A DNA stretch of 15,697 bases from Candidatus Poseidoniaceae archaeon. GTDB taxonomy: Archaea; Thermoplasmatota; Poseidoniia; Poseidoniales; Poseidoniaceae. The stretch spans positions 1-15,697 of the forward strand of contig JAKURJ010000028.1 of the NCBI GenBank assembly GCA_022452125.1. Reading direction: 5' to 3'. The translations under genes were made by a program, and so were the position numbers. The notes below the pieces were generated by a model. That model was not told the origin of the DNA and ran no database searches. It saw only the letters and a program-made list of their open reading frames with translations. Shown in pieces: positions 1 to 7,582 of this stretch; position 1 is the first letter of the stretch, and each line of letters begins with the position of its first letter.

Positions 1-54
1 TCCATCGATGATTAGGTTTCCACTAGCAGTCCCAATAACATCAGTCGAATAGAC

Positions 55-1677
55 TCAAGTCCATGCAACAGTATCCACTAGATGTCCATCCATAGCAACC
101 GTTTCTGGTTGTCCAGCGGTAACAGTTAGTGACATCCCGCTTTGTTGGTCCAAAGTGAAAACGTCACCAGTCATTGCATCAATCGGAGCAAACCCGGATT
201 CACGGCTAACGGTAACATCTCCGATTCCCTCTTCTACTGAAGGGGCCTCTGGAGAGGTTTGTATTGGTGAATTAGAGTGAATAATGTCGCCACTGCTGGG
301 GTCAGGTCCGGTTTGACTCCAGACTGTGCGTATTGTTCGGTTTTCCCATTCTGCTTGTTTAGCATCATAGGACCAAGACTCGTTGTGGTGTGCCCCTGCT
401 CCTAAATCCGAATTTGGTAGTGCTGAAATTCCTGTGATGTTGAACCAATCTTCTTGATGCACTATGATTACATCATACATTACGCCTGTTTCATTTGCTT
501 GAGATACAGCGCCTTCAATTGTGCGAACAACTCCAAATGTACCTTGAGCATCTCCTGTAATTATTCCATCAACGTGAAGGTCGTCAACGGTGACGATTCC
601 ATCCTCTTGTTCTTGATGGAAATCATGTATTGTGCCGTTTATCTGCACGCTTGCGTTCTCATCTTCTCCAGAGAATCCGAAAGTTCCTTGACCAGTCATT
701 TTGTTTAGATGGTCAACACGTATGCCATCTTCCCAGCGTTCAAGTGATTCGAAACTATCCAGAGAAATATCCATTCTAGTATCATTGTTTTCTACAATCA
801 AGCCTGCAGTTGCTTCAAATTGTGTGTGAGAAAGTCTTCTGGTGCCGTTAGAATCCCAAGTCTCAATCAACAATACAGCTAATTCTCCACTCAGGTCCAT
901 CATTTCTCCATCATTATCAGCATCGACTGAAATTGAGCCGTTTGCTTCGATTCTGAATCTTTCATCTACGATACCGTTCAAGGTCGTTCTGTTAATCCAA
1001 GCGTCGCTGATTGTTCCTTCAATTTGAACAGCACCTTCATCACCATCATTACCGACCTCGATAGTTCCACTGCCTCGAGCATCGAAGATTTGGCCGGTCA
1101 TAACCCCATCAACAGTGGTTTCATTCTTCCATACTGATTCTAAGTTGATCATCATTGAAATGGTGCTATCAGCAGTATTTGAGACAATCAACAGGGAACC
1201 GTTGCCCATTTCCCAGGATTCCAGGCTGTTACCGATTCTTTGCTGCCATCCTTGGCCATCGAATAGTAGAATGTATTTCTGTGTACCATTCTCATTTTCC
1301 CATTGCTGGTCCATTGTCCATTCAGAATTCAACGTAACTTCGTGGTCTGCGATAGGCTGACCCCATAATCCAACATTGATGATTCTAGTAACGTCACCGG
1401 CTTGTATTGTTATGACGTCGCCATTAGAAACAGAAGTGTTCAGTATAATTCTGAGGTCTTCGCCAGTTGTATCATAGATGATTCCAACATCGAGCATTTG
1501 CCCATCGTGTTCGTGTGTGACGTTTATTTCTGAAAGCTCCACATCACCAGCGATTGTGTAAGCGTGGTCATCGGTCCAATCAACATTGATTGTGACAGTA
1601 TCGACTTCATCAGCATTGGCAATCGGCAAAACCGAGGCCAAAAAGAGCACAACTAGCAGACCTGCTCTTACCTTCAT
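55..1677 (-). CDS. Secreted repetitive surface protein, possibly interrupted by an in-frame TGA
   Basis: A 540-residue protein with no named family that I recognise. Residues 1-22 form a clear signal peptide (basic MKVR, then a hydrophobic core, small residues ANA before the predicted cut). The mature part is acidic and beta-rich, with many N-x-S/T sequons (for example near 52, 229, 246, 278, 298, 348, 395, 413, 432, 446), suiting a glycosylated cell-surface protein. A loose repeat built around MTGQ-(x)n-G-T-(x)n-VQI-x-GTI is visible at about 192-225 and 326-351, with a weaker copy near 372-393. There is no transmembrane anchor before the stop. The TGA at 55-57 is followed by 18 more open codons reaching the window edge and resembling protein (GTASGNLIIDG), so the true protein may continue. 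It starts at an ATG at 1677 without a clear Shine-Dalgarno and lies 46 bases after the upstream small gene, so co-transcription is likely. Confidence 0.75.
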   Translation of the reverse strand: MKVRAGLLVVLFLASVLPIANADEVDTVTINVDWTDDHAYTIAGDVELSEINVTHEHDGQMLDVGIIYDTTGEDLRIILNTSVSNGDVITIQAGDVTRIINVGLWGQPIADHEVTLNSEWTMDQQWENENGTQKYILLFDGQGWQQRIGNSLESWEMGNGSLLIVSNTADSTISMMINLESVWKNETTVDGVMTGQIFDARGSGTIEVGNDGDEGAVQIEGTISDAWINRTTLNGIVDERFRIEANGSISVDADNDGEMMDLSGELAVLLIETWDSNGTRRLSHTQFEATAGLIVENNDTRMDISLDSFESLERWEDGIRVDHLNKMTGQGTFGFSGEDENASVQINGTIHDFHQEQEDGIVTVDDLHVDGIITGDAQGTFGVVRTIEGAVSQANETGVMYDVIIVHQEDWFNITGISALPNSDLGAGAHHNESWSYDAKQAEWENRTIRTVWSQTGPDPSSGDIIHSNSPIQTSPEAPSVEEGIGDVTVSRESGFAPIDAMTGDVFTLDQQSGMSLTVTAGQPETVAMDGHLVDTVAWT

Positions 1678-1723
1678 GGTACAATGGTGTACCCGCTACT
1701 CTTCAAGACTTTGGGGGAGATGA

Positions 1724-2146
1724 TTAGCCCCAATGGTCGGAAGTGAATGCGTTTGGATTGACTGGTTTGTCTCCTTCACGCATCCAGATATTTCCTGCAT
1801 CGCCATAAACATCGCCGAATGGGTCGACTTCTACGACCTCAACTTCACGGTTCATGTAAGCTTCAACACGTTCACGTAGTTCTGGCTTAAAGCGCCAGTA
1901 GTGGATTCTCCATTCACGGCCATCCCAAAGAGTGGTTTCTTCCGATTCGGTTGTCAGAAGGTCATAGTCTTGGAACATGTAGAACAAGTTACGGTCTGTG
2001 GGCTCTAGGGCATTGTCAATGATTCTGTCATAAAATCCAAAGAAACCAAGAGCGTGCTCAGCCATACCACAAGCGACCTCAGGGTCCATTTCCATGTCTA
2101 TGTGCTGTCTAATTGCCTCAGTAAGTTCCATCATTGTCATTCCCAT
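1724..2146 (-). CDS. Conserved small archaeal protein (DUF6015-like), function unknown
   Basis: A 140-residue soluble acidic protein without signal peptide or membrane segment. Residues 5-50 are probably helical (ELTEAIRQHIDMEMDPEVA, then ALGFFGFYDRIIDN), followed by LFYMFQDYDLLTTESEETTLWDG and WRIHYWRF, which reads like the wing of a small winged-helix fold. From memory this pattern (FGF-x-DRIIDN, D-R-x-LFYM, LLTTE, REWRIHYW) resembles DUF6015, a family of Thermoplasmatota. That match is unverified and no function is known to me. The start at 2146 is favoured over later in-frame ATGs (2140, 2134, 2131) because a strong GAGGTGA lies at 2151-2157, four bases upstream. It is the first gene of a likely two-gene unit with the secreted protein downstream and diverges from the polyamine operon. 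Confidence 0.8.
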   Translation of the reverse strand: MGMTMMELTEAIRQHIDMEMDPEVACGMAEHALGFFGFYDRIIDNALEPTDRNLFYMFQDYDLLTTESEETTLWDGREWRIHYWRFKPELRERVEAYMNREVEVVEVDPFGDVYGDAGNIWMREGDKPVNPNAFTSDHWG

Positions 2147-2287
2147 GTAATCACCTCGCGCTGGAGTATAAGCCGCCTCACTTTCCTCCGCTGCGCAGTA
2201 ATATGTATAGGTCGAAGTCCCTAATTAACCCAGCGATGATTTTGGCCCAATCGAGCAGTTCAAAGGGGAAATCGAACCCGCAAGTGC
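2147..2287. promoter_or_regulatory. Divergent promoter region with a shared TATA-like element
   Basis: This 141-base gap separates two divergent genes. The element at 2198-2209 (TAATATGTATAG on the plus strand, CTATACATATTA on the minus strand) is AT-rich and readable as a TATA box either way. It lies about 52-63 bases upstream of the minus-strand ATG (2146), leaving room for a leader that holds its GAGGTGA. On the plus strand it would place initiation near 2235, giving a leader of about 50 bases before 2288. A second AT-rich stretch (CTAATTAA, 2221-2228) could serve the plus-strand gene instead. No operator is evident. Confidence 0.35.
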
Positions 2288-3178
2288 ATGGATGAGCAGT
2301 TCGCGGAAGGTAATTTCCTCGGCTTGCCGGACCAAGACGGTCCTGCCGATGTTGTAATTGCGTCCATCCCATATGAACTAACCACTTCCTATGGACAAGG
2401 GACTGCACAAGGCCCTGCTGCATGTATTGAGGCTTCAGGGCAAGTCGAATTGTTTGATGATTTACTCGATGAAGAGTTGCCTGCAGGGAAGATTATTCGC
2501 ACAGTCGAGCCGTGGAATGGAGAGGGCACATCTCTCCAAGAGCAGCTCGACGGAATAGGTGCATACGCCGCTGAACAGTATTCTAGCGGAGCATTTCCGA
2601 TATTCTTAGGGGGTGAACACGGAATCCTTCCTGGGATCCTCAGAGGATGCCCACAGAAGGTGACGTTGATCCAGATAGATGCTCATGCTGACCTTCGAGA
2701 CGAATTAGATGGAGAGCCATATTCGCATGCTTGTGCAATCGCTCGCTCGCTTGACGAAGGCGCTTTGGCAGTACATCAGGTTGGCATTAGAGCATACTGT
2801 AGACAGGAATTGGATTTGATCAATTCAGATGAGAGAATCCACACTTGGTTTGCCAAAGACGTGATGAGTCCTTGCACAGGAGGTAAAGCGTGGGCGGAGT
2901 GGCTAGAATCACTTACTCATATCGAAGGGCCAGTGCACTTAACAATCGATATTGATGGATTGGACGGTGCTTTAGTTCCTGCCACCGGGACTCCGGTTCC
3001 GGGCGGTCTATCCTTCTGGCATGTTGTACAAACGATTGAAACGGTATTTGCAAATTGTGAGGTAGTTAGCGCTGATGTTAACGAAATAGTCTCACAGAAT
3101 GACACTCCGCTGACAGAATTCACAGCAGCCATGATTGCAACAAAGGTAGCCGCGGCCCAAATTGCTAGTTTGAGGTGA
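2288..3178 (+). CDS. speB: Agmatinase-type ureohydrolase (SpeB family)
   Basis: A 296-residue member of the arginase/agmatinase family, of typical length. The binuclear manganese ligands are all visible: H111 in GGEHG, D131/H133/D135 in DAHAD, and D221/D223 with D226 in DIDGLDG. The GTPVPGG segment (234-240) after the last metal motif fits the family, and SYGQGT-AQGP (34-43) is the usual N-terminal signature. The expected reaction is agmatine plus water to putrescine plus urea; other guanidino substrates cannot be excluded. A role on agmatine-modified aIF5A, as reported for a haloarchaeal agmatinase homologue, is also possible. It has no clear Shine-Dalgarno. Its stop codon lies inside the ribosome-binding site of the following SpeD/DHS-like gene, so the two are translationally linked and probably act in one pathway. 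Confidence 0.88.
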   Translation: MDEQFAEGNFLGLPDQDGPADVVIASIPYELTTSYGQGTAQGPAACIEASGQVELFDDLLDEELPAGKIIRTVEPWNGEGTSLQEQLDGIGAYAAEQYSSGAFPIFLGGEHGILPGILRGCPQKVTLIQIDAHADLRDELDGEPYSHACAIARSLDEGALAVHQVGIRAYCRQELDLINSDERIHTWFAKDVMSPCTGGKAWAEWLESLTHIEGPVHLTIDIDGLDGALVPATGTPVPGGLSFWHVVQTIETVFANCEVVSADVNEIVSQNDTPLTEFTAAMIATKVAAAQIASLR

Positions 3179-3179
3179 T
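3172..3179 (+). promoter_or_regulatory. Shine-Dalgarno GAGGTGAT overlapping the speB stop codon
   Basis: GAGGTGAT includes the speB stop (TGA, 3176-3178) and lies three bases before a TTG at 3183. It supports the TTG as start of the fusion protein. The N-terminus then reads MAHGSH, matching the usual SpeD opening G-x-H, and it puts the SpeD catalytic residues at 63, 68 and 83. The next in-frame ATG (3204) would remove that conserved opening. The layout implies translational coupling. Confidence 0.8.
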
Positions 3180-3182
3180 ACT

Positions 3183-4478
3183 TTGGCACATGGTTCACAC
3201 ATTATGCTCGATTGCACTGGTGCGGTTGGAGTAGAAGGCTCGTGGATGCTTTCATTGATGGAAAAGGCAGTGGATGCTTCCGGAGCACGCCGCGTTCATT
3301 CACACAACGAAGATTTCGATGGTAGCGTTTCACCACCAGGTTTCGCATCGGTCGTATTACTCGATGAAAGTCATGTCAGTGCGCATTGTTATTCTGAAAC
3401 TGGACTACTTGCAGTTGATGCTTTCTCTTGTGGAGGGACCGACCCTGCAAGAATTATGGAAGTAATTGAGAGAGAGTTGAAATCACGATACCCTGAGATG
3501 AAAATCAATCGACGTAAGCGGGTTGAGAGGTTCCTCTCAGAGCCAGTAAATGGAGGAGTAAGGGGATTTGTTGACCGTCATTTCCATCATTTCAACGCAG
3601 GAGCATTGCGTGATTGCGCACAATCGCTTGACCAGTTTCTAAACGACGGTGGGCGATTGATGGTCACATTATCTGGGGCAATGAGCACGGCCGAAATCGG
3701 GCGCTCATTAGCACCAATGATCAGAGCAGGCAAAATCCATGCAATTACTTGCACAGGAGCCAATTTAGAAGAGGATGTTTTCAATTTAGTAGCCCATTCA
3801 AAGTATCAAAGAATTCCAAACTGGCGTAATTTGAGTGAGGAGGATGAAGCGCAGTTGCACAGTCAAGGATTCAATAGAGTCACAGATACTTGCATTCCAG
3901 AGGAAGAGGCAATTCGTCACATAGAAGGTAAGATTCTCGCTCAATGGAAATCTAATCCTGCATTCCCTCATGAGCATTTGATGGCAATTTTAGATGAATT
4001 AGATGCTGAAATCCCTCGAACCGATTCTTGGTTGATTGCAGCTAGAGATGCGGCGATTCCAGTTTATGTCCCTGGCTGGGAAGATTCGACTTTAGGCAAC
4101 ATCTTTGCAGCACACTGCATCAAGGGCGACGTAGAACGCACTGCAGTAAAGACAGGTATAGATTACATGATGCATTTAGCCGATTGGTACAGGAATGCTG
4201 AACACCCAATCGGCTTCTTACAAATCGGGGGCGGTATTGCAGGAGATTTCCCGATATGTGTAGTTCCTATGCTTCGCCAAGATATGCAGGAGAATGCACC
4301 GCTGTGGGGCTGGTTTGCTCAGATCTCAGAATCTACAACTTCGTATGGCGGTTATTCAGGAGCACCACCTAGTGAGAAAATCACATGGGGCAAATTAGCT
4401 CCAGGCACTCCTATGCACATAATTGAATCAGATGCAACAATCGTGGCTCCTATCTTGTTCTCATATATTTTGAACTAA
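3183..4478 (+). CDS. Fusion: SpeD-type pyruvoyl decarboxylase + deoxyhypusine-synthase-like domain
   Basis: A 431-residue two-domain protein. Residues 1 to about 100 match the small prokaryotic SpeD fold: GSHIMLD opening, DESH with the self-cleavage serine S63, H68, and the FSCGG cysteine C83. Cleavage before S63 would give a short beta chain and a pyruvoyl alpha chain still carrying the second domain. Residues about 113-431 match deoxyhypusine synthase and its bacterial-type DHS-like relatives: LSGAMSTAEIG (163-173), TCTGANLEED (189-198), PGWEDSTLGN (297-306), QIGGGIAGDFP (347-357), SGAPPSEKITWGK (392-404) with the imine-forming lysine K404. The GIAGDFPICVV segment is closer to my recollection of bacterial DHS-like proteins (some make homospermidine) than to true DHS, where a catalytic histidine sits nearby. 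In the SpeD part, residues expected as F49 and W70 are V49 and Y70, so arginine or another amino acid may replace S-adenosylmethionine. Starts at TTG; follows agmatinase by four bases. Confidence 0.85.
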   Translation: MAHGSHIMLDCTGAVGVEGSWMLSLMEKAVDASGARRVHSHNEDFDGSVSPPGFASVVLLDESHVSAHCYSETGLLAVDAFSCGGTDPARIMEVIERELKSRYPEMKINRRKRVERFLSEPVNGGVRGFVDRHFHHFNAGALRDCAQSLDQFLNDGGRLMVTLSGAMSTAEIGRSLAPMIRAGKIHAITCTGANLEEDVFNLVAHSKYQRIPNWRNLSEEDEAQLHSQGFNRVTDTCIPEEEAIRHIEGKILAQWKSNPAFPHEHLMAILDELDAEIPRTDSWLIAARDAAIPVYVPGWEDSTLGNIFAAHCIKGDVERTAVKTGIDYMMHLADWYRNAEHPIGFLQIGGGIAGDFPICVVPMLRQDMQENAPLWGWFAQISESTTSYGGYSGAPPSEKITWGKLAPGTPMHIIESDATIVAPILFSYILN

Positions 4479-4485
4479 TATTTAC

Positions 4486-4511
4486 CAATTGGAAAATTGA
4501 TTTTTCAATTG
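4486..4511 (+). terminator. Hairpin terminator candidate after the polyamine operon
   Basis: Seven bases after the fusion gene stop, CAATTGGAAAA (4486-4496) pairs with TTTTTCAATTG (4501-4511): 11 base pairs including one G-T wobble, with a four-base loop TTGA. The 3' arm supplies a T5 run, and another TTTT follows at 4515-4518. It separates the polyamine operon from the peptidase genes. Archaeal termination depends mainly on T-runs, so the hairpin could instead protect the mRNA 3' end. Confidence 0.55.
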
Positions 4512-4534
4512 ACATTTTACCTACGATAAGATCG

Positions 4535-4541
4535 TTTATTT
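4535..4541 (+). promoter_or_regulatory. Candidate TATA box for the peptidase genes
   Basis: TTTATTT within GATCGTTTATTTCTG resembles archaeal TATA boxes and is the best AT-rich candidate between the hairpin and the carboxypeptidase. It would place initiation near 4565, about 37 bases before the ATG at 4602. Weak by itself, because the whole intergenic stretch is AT-rich. Confidence 0.35.
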
Positions 4542-4601
4542 CTGTGAAAAAAAGCATCGAATAATAGTCATATTCATGACAGGTAGGCGTGTGGAAGTAA
4601 C

Positions 4602-6029
4602 ATGCGCGGGCTTGCAATTTTCCTTGCAGTTCTCATTGTGGCCCCAACGCTAGTTACAGCTGAGCCAAATTGGCCCGGTGAACCTGTAGACAATCACATC
4701 TACATGTCTTGGGCTGCACTAACTCAAGAAGTCAATGATTGGTCAATAGATAATCCAGACATTGTACAGTTGTCCAGCATTGGTCAGTCTTACCTAGGAA
4801 AAGAACTGTGGATGGTTGTACTTTCTGATTGGTCTATGGAGACCAAGAGTGATGGTACTGTTAAAGAGATAATTTACATCGACGGTGGTCACCACGGTAA
4901 CGAATACCTTGGTACTGCACTGGCGTGGTTAACAGCCAAGTGGTACATCAATGGATGGAATGCTCTAGATGAAGAGGCAGTCAATGTGTTACAGTCTACT
5001 GAATTGCACATTATGATCATGCTAAATCCAGACGGAAATGATGCTGATACGAGACATAATCTAAATCTGACCACAGCAGCAAATCCGTTTGTAAGCGAAC
5101 CTGTACCTACAGGGATTGATCTAAACAGGAATTACGACCATTTCTGGGATGATTGTTCGCCAAGCGACCCTTTTGCACCCGGAGGGAGTGCGTTTAGTGA
5201 ACCTGAAACCCGCGCCAATGCGAACTACATGAACAGCGTAGTACAGGACGCAGATCTGTACGTTACCATGCACACTGGCGTTTGGATTATGTTGTATCCA
5301 TGGGGCAAGTGGCCTCAACAACCTCCTGACTGGGAGTTATTCCATGGAATAAGAGAAGACGTGCACGCTGGCATTTCTGACATACCAATCCAAAACGCAA
5401 ACCAAGGTCTCTATCCAAATTGTGGAACCAGTAGAGATTACGGATACGGAGTAATGGGATTCCCAACCTTCACTTTCGAAACAGATGACGACCAATTCCT
5501 TCCAGGAACATTCGAAGATGTCAACGAAAGGCTTGATGAAGAGCTTGATGTAATGAGATATCTAATCAATAACATCTGGTATTGGAGAGCACGTCTTGTT
5601 GTCGAATCATTTAGTATCGATGATGAAGTTGTAACTTTCACAGTCAACAACATGGGCCGTGCAAGCACCCAAAACGCAACACTGCAGTATATCGATGGGG
5701 ACAAGATTCTATGGGAATCCGATAATTTCACAGCAAATGCGACTAGCAAAACTTCTGTGAAAACTGGTGGTTTTGATTACGAAGGTGGAGAGTGGCGTCT
5801 ATCCTACCAAAAGCGAGTAGTTCATTCATCACAATGGGTGAACGAGAGCGTAAGCATGAGTCCAGCAACCACCAGTTTCCTCTCTCAGTCTGTTGAAACG
5901 TTGGTTTGGGTACTTCAGGCTGGGGCCGTTCCCTTGTTCGTAGTAGCATTCGCATTTTGGTGGTCTCGGGAAGAAAAACCGTTTGATTTGGAAGATGACG
6001 CACCTTTGGAAGCAGAACTACTTGAATGA
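4602..6029 (+). CDS. Membrane-anchored extracellular M14 zinc carboxypeptidase
   Basis: A 475-residue secreted metallocarboxypeptidase. Residues 1-20 are a signal peptide ending in VTA. The M14 catalytic domain spans about 30-325. Zinc ligands are H98 and E101 in HHGNE and H224 in VTMHTG. The substrate-carboxylate pair N175-R176 lies in DLNRNY, and the catalytic glutamate E293 in FTFETDDD. C185 and C274 could form a disulfide. A beta-rich domain (about 330-420, with VTFTVNNMG like a CARDB-type fold) follows, then a single membrane helix (about 433-455) and an acidic cytoplasmic tail, so the enzyme should face outward, tethered to the membrane. It would trim C-terminal residues from environmental peptides. 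The next gene encodes a cytosolic aminopeptidase, suggesting a protein-scavenging unit. Only a weak GGAAG precedes the ATG. Chain-end specificity cannot be set from the sequence. Confidence 0.88.
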   Translation: MRGLAIFLAVLIVAPTLVTAEPNWPGEPVDNHIYMSWAALTQEVNDWSIDNPDIVQLSSIGQSYLGKELWMVVLSDWSMETKSDGTVKEIIYIDGGHHGNEYLGTALAWLTAKWYINGWNALDEEAVNVLQSTELHIMIMLNPDGNDADTRHNLNLTTAANPFVSEPVPTGIDLNRNYDHFWDDCSPSDPFAPGGSAFSEPETRANANYMNSVVQDADLYVTMHTGVWIMLYPWGKWPQQPPDWELFHGIREDVHAGISDIPIQNANQGLYPNCGTSRDYGYGVMGFPTFTFETDDDQFLPGTFEDVNERLDEELDVMRYLINNIWYWRARLVVESFSIDDEVVTFTVNNMGRASTQNATLQYIDGDKILWESDNFTANATSKTSVKTGGFDYEGGEWRLSYQKRVVHSSQWVNESVSMSPATTSFLSQSVETLVWVLQAGAVPLFVVAFAFWWSREEKPFDLEDDAPLEAELLE

Positions 6030-6075
6030 GCCGAATCATGCGCATCTTCAAGTGCCATGTACTGCTGGAATGATT

Positions 6076-6081
6076 AGGTGA
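6076..6081 (+). promoter_or_regulatory. Shine-Dalgarno for the leucyl aminopeptidase
   Basis: AGGTGA four bases before the ATG at 6086 fixes the start. No TATA-like element is visible in the 56-base gap after the carboxypeptidase stop, which favours co-transcription of the two peptidase genes. Confidence 0.65.
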
Positions 6082-6085
6082 GCCA

Positions 6086-7582
6086 ATGCAGGTATCAGTA
6101 AACACCAATGACAACATCAACGGAACACTCGTTCTTCCTTTGTGGCAAGATAGCGATTCAATGGCAGAAGGCAGTGAAGCAGGAGTCCCTAGAAGCCTGA
6201 AAAATCAGATTGAAACAATCCTAGCTGCTGGAGATTTCAAAGCAAAGTCCGGAACAGCAATGACACTAGCTGGAACCGATGGTGGAAAGGCAATGCTAAT
6301 CGGTTTAGGAAAGGCAGATGGCGCAACTCTACAGTCGATGAGAGAGGCTGGTGCAAAGGTTACTGCAAGCCTTTCAAAGATCCATGGCAAAACTATCACA
6401 ATCAAGTTCTCCGGTATGGAGGGAGATCACATGGGAGCCTTCGTAGAAGGAATGATTCTCAGAGATTACTCGTATGACAAGTACAAATCAAAGGATGACG
6501 ATGACGACTCTGACGATAGTGAAATTCACGCACACGTTACTTGTGAAGCAGACAAGATTGAGGATTTGCACAAGTCCGCAAACCTGTCTCTGGCAGTAGC
6601 ATCCGGTGTTTATTTGGCTAGAGATTTAGGAAATGCCCCACCAAATGACCTGTATCCAATGGCATTCGCTGAGCAGGCAATCGAATTCGGCAAAGAACAT
6701 GACAACGTAAAGGTCACAATCATCAACTACGAACAGGCACTTTCCATGGGAATGGGAGGCCTTGTTGGAGTAGGTATGGGTTCAGCAAGAAAGCCATGTA
6801 TGGTAATCTTCGAGATAAACCCAGACATGCCTGGTCCAAGCCCATGCATCGTTGGAAAGGGAATCACATTCGATACTGGTGGTATCTCACTAAAGCCACC
6901 GCCCTCGATGGACGAAATGAAGTACGACATGCACGGCTCTGCAACAACCTTCGGTGTAATGCAAGCACTAGTCGCTAGCGGCCACAAAGAGAGAGTAATC
7001 GGTGTCACATGCATGGCAGAAAATATGCCATCTTCCAACGCTCAACGCCCAGGTGACGTAATCAAGACATACTCTGGCAAGACAGTTGAAGTTCTGAACA
7101 CAGATGCTGAAGGAAGACTCGTCCTATCTGATGGACTGTGGTACACAGGAACTCATCTGAATCCTTCTTACATTATTGACTTGGCAACCCTAACTGGAGC
7201 ATGTGTCGTTGCACTAGGCCACGAAGCAAGCGGCCTATGGTCTAATGACGACGATTTGCGGAACAAGATCAAGGAAGCAGGAGAGCACTGCGGAGAAATC
7301 GCATGGCCTATGCCATTGTTCAAAGCGTTCGAGAAGGAAATGACCGATTCAAAGATTGCAGACGTTCGCAACCTTGGTGCTGGTCGCTGGGGTGGCTCAA
7401 ACACCGCTGCAGCTTTCCTAAAGCAATTCATTCCTAACAAGGACGGAACCGATGAACAGATTCCTTGGGCTCACCTAGACATTGCTGGAACAGCATGGGG
7501 TGCAAAGACAAACAAGTTGGTCAAGACAGGTGCAACTGGAATCCATGTAAGGACTCTACACCACTTGATTACTGGTCAGTAA
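6086..7582 (+). CDS. pepA: Leucyl aminopeptidase, M17 family
   Basis: A 498-residue cytosolic M17 aminopeptidase of normal length. The family signature NTDAEGRL is at 338-345. Metal-binding residues are K258, D263, D281, D340 and E342, and catalytic residues K270 and R344. All are spaced exactly as in the E. coli enzyme with an offset of 12. The N-terminal regulatory domain (1 to about 150) is divergent and ends in a highly acidic loop (about 137-146, DDDDDSDDSE) not expected in bacterial homologues. The enzyme removes N-terminal residues, preferably leucine-like, from peptides and is normally a hexamer with two metal ions per site. There is no signal peptide. It lies 56 bases after the exported carboxypeptidase and probably degrades peptides imported after extracellular trimming. 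Its stop codon directly abuts the stop of the convergent aminotransferase. Confidence 0.93.
   Translation: MQVSVNTNDNINGTLVLPLWQDSDSMAEGSEAGVPRSLKNQIETILAAGDFKAKSGTAMTLAGTDGGKAMLIGLGKADGATLQSMREAGAKVTASLSKIHGKTITIKFSGMEGDHMGAFVEGMILRDYSYDKYKSKDDDDDSDDSEIHAHVTCEADKIEDLHKSANLSLAVASGVYLARDLGNAPPNDLYPMAFAEQAIEFGKEHDNVKVTIINYEQALSMGMGGLVGVGMGSARKPCMVIFEINPDMPGPSPCIVGKGITFDTGGISLKPPPSMDEMKYDMHGSATTFGVMQALVASGHKERVIGVTCMAENMPSSNAQRPGDVIKTYSGKTVEVLNTDAEGRLVLSDGLWYTGTHLNPSYIIDLATLTGACVVALGHEASGLWSNDDDLRNKIKEAGEHCGEIAWPMPLFKAFEKEMTDSKIADVRNLGAGRWGGSNTAAAFLKQFIPNKDGTDEQIPWAHLDIAGTAWGAKTNKLVKTGATGIHVRTLHHLITGQ

Noticed and set aside
1678..1693. GGTAC/GTACC inverted repeat just before the secreted-protein start
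   Set aside because: Only five base pairs with a six-base loop and no covering ribosome-binding site; easily due to chance.
6491..6525. Acidic low-complexity run in the leucyl aminopeptidase as a possible frameshift or repeat expansion
   Set aside because: The frame and all downstream catalytic residues are intact, and it lies where M17 enzymes have a variable interdomain region; most likely a surface loop.
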